Source: an uncultured Alphaproteobacteria bacterium (GTDB taxonomy: Bacteria > Pseudomonadota > Alphaproteobacteria > Rhodobacterales > Rhodobacteraceae). Taken from it: a stretch of DNA of 51,842 nt. How positions within the stretch are numbered: position 1 is the first letter of the stretch; every line of letters begins with the position of its first letter. The position numbers were made by a program, and so were the translations under genes. The notes under the pieces are model-generated. The model ran no database searches and was not told the origin of the DNA. It worked only from the letters and a program-made list of their open reading frames with translations. This document shows positions 49,506 to 51,842 of the stretch, in pieces. The DNA lies in contig CACGWW010000010.1 of NCBI GenBank assembly GCA_902576905.1, forward strand, positions 1 to 51,842, in the 5' to 3' direction.

Positions 49506-51084
49506 AAAGCCTCCTTTTTGTAAAAACCATTGAGATATTTAGCTTATCAGCTGCCTTAATAACGTCCAAATCGTTTATTGATCCCCCAGGCTGAATTATA
49601 CAAGAAATTCCTTTTCGAGAAGCCATTTTAATTGAGTCAGGAAATGGAAAAAAAGCATCTGAAGCCATACCATTGGATATGGTTTTCGTGTTATTTGTAT
49701 AATTTTTTTCTAACCTTTTCGAATTTTCTATTGCTATTTTCACACTCCCTACCCTGTTGGTCTGTCCAGCTCCAATTCCAGTTATGCACAGGTTTTTTCC
49801 AACAACGATAGCGTTTGATTTTACGTGTTTGACTATCTTCCATAGAAAAACTAAGTTATCAAATTCTTTTTTGCTCGGTCTTCTTTTCGTTACTACTTTA
49901 AATTCCTCTTCATTTGGTTTACTTAAAGACGTTTCCTGTACAAGATATCCTCCTATGACTGACCTAACCTCCTCTGTATGTAATAATGTTCTATCAAAGC
50001 TCTTTATTTCAACTATCTTGATATTCTTTTTAAAACTCAGCATTTTAAAAGCCTCTGGTGAGAAGCTTTTTGCGATTATCACCTCTGTAAATACGCTTAA
50101 TATTCTCTTTGCTAGTTTCTCATCAACTTTCTGATTTACAGCAACAATTCCTCCAAAAGCAGATATAGGGTCTGTTTCAAAACTTTTTTTATAAGCACCT
50201 AAAATTTTGTTATCAATTGCTACTCCGCACGGGTTTCCATGCTTTATAATTACACAGGATGATTTGTTGTAATCTTCAAGCTCACATAATATTTTGTAGG
50301 CTGCCGTCGTATCAGCGAGGTTATTGTAAGATAAAGCTCCATGTAAAATTTTTACAAGATTTTTTGCTTTTCTTTCTAAATCAGGACTATTGAGATAGGA
50401 TGCCTCTTGGTGAGGATTCTCTCCATACTTCAAAACCTCCCTTGATGGTCCACCAAACAGACGGCTTTTAGTATCTTTAAGCTGCTTTTTCGATAAAAAC
50501 CATCCCGTTATTAAGTGATCGTAATAAGATGTTTGGGAAAACGCTTTTCCCGCAAAAAATTTTCTCGTTTTTTGTCGCGTACACCCTTGAAAATTTGTTA
50601 GCTCTTTCTTTAATGGGATATAATCTGTTGGATCAGAAATAACCATTACATGATCAAAGTTCTTGGCTGCTGCCCTCATAAGAGCTACCCCTCCTATGTC
50701 GATATTATCGATTATGTCTTTTCTGGGGGCTCTACTTTTTAAAATAGTTTCAAAAGGATAAAGATTAATAACTACAAGGTCTATAGCATTTGAGCCCATT
50801 TTTCTTAACTCTTTAATACTACCCCTATCATCCCTATCAAATAGTATCGGAGCATGAACTTTTGGATGGAGTGTTTTGACCCGACCATTCAAAATCTCAG
50901 GAAATCCTGTTATATCGCTCACCTCTTTAACTTTTAAGCCCACTTTTTTTAAATATCGAGCAGTTCCTCCTGTAGAGACGAGCTCTACACCCAATCCTTC
51001 TAGAAATTTTCCTAAATCCTCCAGATTAGTCTTGTCACTAACACTTATTAATGCCCTGCGGATTGGTGTTGTTCCTGCTTTCAA
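49495..51084 (-). CDS. purH: PurH, bifunctional AICAR formyltransferase/IMP cyclohydrolase
   Basis: A 529-residue purine enzyme with both domains. The N-terminal MGS-like IMP cyclohydrolase (about 8-150) has SVSDKTNLEDL, STGGTARYL and GRVKTLHPKVHA. The C-terminal AICAR formyltransferase has KYGENPHQEA, the catalytic KHGNPCGVA and SDAFFPFPDS. The last two steps to IMP are thus covered. It starts 4 bp inside the end of the heparinase-like gene. Confidence 0.97.
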   Translation of the reverse strand: MKAGTTPIRRALISVSDKTNLEDLGKFLEGLGVELVSTGGTARYLKKVGLKVKEVSDITGFPEILNGRVKTLHPKVHAPILFDRDDRGSIKELRKMGSNAIDLVVINLYPFETILKSRAPRKDIIDNIDIGGVALMRAAAKNFDHVMVISDPTDYIPLKKELTNFQGCTRQKTRKFFAGKAFSQTSYYDHLITGWFLSKKQLKDTKSRLFGGPSREVLKYGENPHQEASYLNSPDLERKAKNLVKILHGALSYNNLADTTAAYKILCELEDYNKSSCVIIKHGNPCGVAIDNKILGAYKKSFETDPISAFGGIVAVNQKVDEKLAKRILSVFTEVIIAKSFSPEAFKMLSFKKNIKIVEIKSFDRTLLHTEEVRSVIGGYLVQETSLSKPNEEEFKVVTKRRPSKKEFDNLVFLWKIVKHVKSNAIVVGKNLCITGIGAGQTNRVGSVKIAIENSKRLEKNYTNNTKTISNGMASDAFFPFPDSIKMASRKGISCIIQPGGSINDLDVIKAADKLNISMVFTKRRLFSH

Positions 51085-51842
51085 TCAACGAACTCCTCTA
51101 ATTTCCAATTTATTTTTCCTTCACTTTGTTTGACACTATTTTCAATAACCATCATTGTTATTTCCTGAGGTTCATTAAAATTACCGGTGTATGTTGACTT
51201 TTCAAGGCGTAAAATTCCTCCTTTATATGAAAATAACATTTTTTTATTACCTGGAATTTCGAGCATGACTCCATTACTCCTCTTTTTGCAAGAAATTGAA
51301 GGGTGCAAATGAAAATAGAGAGTAAAAGAGGCATCAATTAAATTTTTTTTTAAATTACTTTCAGGAAATACTGTATCCTGTCCAATCACACAGTTTTTTA
51401 CAAGATCCATTGAAAGTCTCCTGTTAACGGATATGTTATAGTCTTTTTTGTATGCATCATGAGACAACTCTACGGTTTTTTCAGTGATAGAATTTTCACA
51501 GCCTATCTTAGTGTTCCTAGGCCCATCCTTTAAGTAATAATAAGAGTTTCCTCTTGAAAAAATCTTTTTTCCAAAAGAACATTGTGACTTTTCATTAAAC
51601 AACAAAACGTTGTGTGCCTTAGAGCTTTGACAATATTTCCTGTATTGATGCCCAAACCTGCTACCACCCCCACAGTTTACAAAAATAGCCTTGGTTCCAT
51701 AGTACAACTCGAAAGATGAAAATCCTGCGTGCGCAATCCCATTTCTTTTTCCGTAAAGAGGGGCGCTAGCATCAATAATCATTGTTAATCTAGCTCCATT
51801 AAGCCGCTTGAAACCTAAGTCACTTACTTCATCATCTTCTTT
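51081..51842 (-). CDS. heparinase II/III-like protein, 3' part only (5' end outside window)
   Basis: The frame is open to the window edge, so about 253 C-terminal residues are visible. It includes the stretch before the internal ATG at 51782 (GFKRLNGARLTMIIDASAP). NGIAHAGFSSFELYYG, FVNCGGG and AHNVLLFNEKSQCSFG match the C-terminal beta-sandwich of the heparinase II/III family. In Rhodobacterales this gene commonly precedes purH, and the role is probably in polysaccharide or envelope metabolism. It overlaps purH by 4 bp. The rest cannot be judged. Confidence 0.82.
   Translation of the reverse strand, partial: KEDDEVSDLGFKRLNGARLTMIIDASAPLYGKRNGIAHAGFSSFELYYGTKAIFVNCGGGSRFGHQYRKYCQSSKAHNVLLFNEKSQCSFGKKIFSRGNSYYYLKDGPRNTKIGCENSITEKTVELSHDAYKKDYNISVNRRLSMDLVKNCVIGQDTVFPESNLKKNLIDASFTLYFHLHPSISCKKRSNGVMLEIPGNKKMLFSYKGGILRLEKSTYTGNFNEPQEITMMVIENSVKQSEGKINWKLEEFVD

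Noticed and set aside
1-51842. tRNA, rRNA, CRISPR, insertion sequences, prophage genes
   Set aside because: I looked for tRNA T-arm sequences, regularly spaced repeats, transposase motifs and phage structural proteins, and saw none. Short or degenerate cases could still be missed by eye.

Overview
The window is a stretch of an AT-rich alphaproteobacterial chromosome, most like a streamlined marine member of the Rhodobacterales. This rests on family content and gene order, not on a search: a phn cluster with a DUF1045-type protein, phoR-pstSCAB-phoU-phoB in one run, hemC-hemD-mitofilin-like-HemY next to tsaD, and thioredoxin-LON-Trm112-purH-heparinase. I saw no tRNA, rRNA, CRISPR array, intact insertion sequence or prophage. 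Genes are tightly packed, with many 4-8 bp overlaps.

Bases 1-37,024 read as one large phosphorus-stress island. At each end lies a two-gene lipid-remodelling cassette: a PlcP-like metallophosphoesterase plus an Agt-like family 4 glycosyltransferase (74-2043 on +, 35236-37024 on -). Next to the first cassette are an acyltransferase and a ~250-bp intergenic module present twice (2881-3140 and 4160-4400). This module carries PhoB-box-like direct repeats pointing both ways, and in the first copy what looks like a short RNA gene with an intrinsic terminator. A few small genes follow, then a phosphodiesterase and the C-P lyase genes phnM, DUF1045, phnN, L, K, J, I, H, G (6184-13026). Further on are a Sel1-repeat protein, a small basic ORF, chrA, a second phnM, a hexapeptide transferase, a small exported protein and the phosphonate ABC transporter phnE-phnE-phnD-phnC (17698-21789). 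An iron alcohol dehydrogenase, a DMT permease and an aldehyde dehydrogenase separate this from gap-arsJ (arsenate detoxification) and from phoR-pstSCAB-phoU-phoB (27934-35228).

The parts fit one programme. PhoR/PhoB sense low phosphate. Pst imports phosphate, PhnCDE imports phosphonates and C-P lyase cleaves them. PlcP/Agt replace phospholipids with glycolipids. GAPDH/ArsJ would remove arsenate that enters through Pst. PhoB-box-like sequences (7-bp units with CTGTCAT-like sequence every 11 bp) are visible upstream of phnG, phnC, the second phnM, the Sel1 gene, gap, the acyltransferase and the candidate small RNA. More degenerate versions precede pstS, the first plcP and two small genes. No phnP and no phnF were found in the window.

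Bases 37,325-51,842 are mostly housekeeping: a ketopantoate-reductase-like enzyme, an FMN-binding PNPOx-like protein, an MFS permease, a hypothetical exported protein, HemY-like and mitofilin-like membrane proteins, hemD, hemC, tsaD, ahcY, an HD hydrolase, a CnoX-like thioredoxin, a LON-domain protein, a Trm112-like protein, purH, and the 3' part of a heparinase II/III-like gene cut by the window edge.
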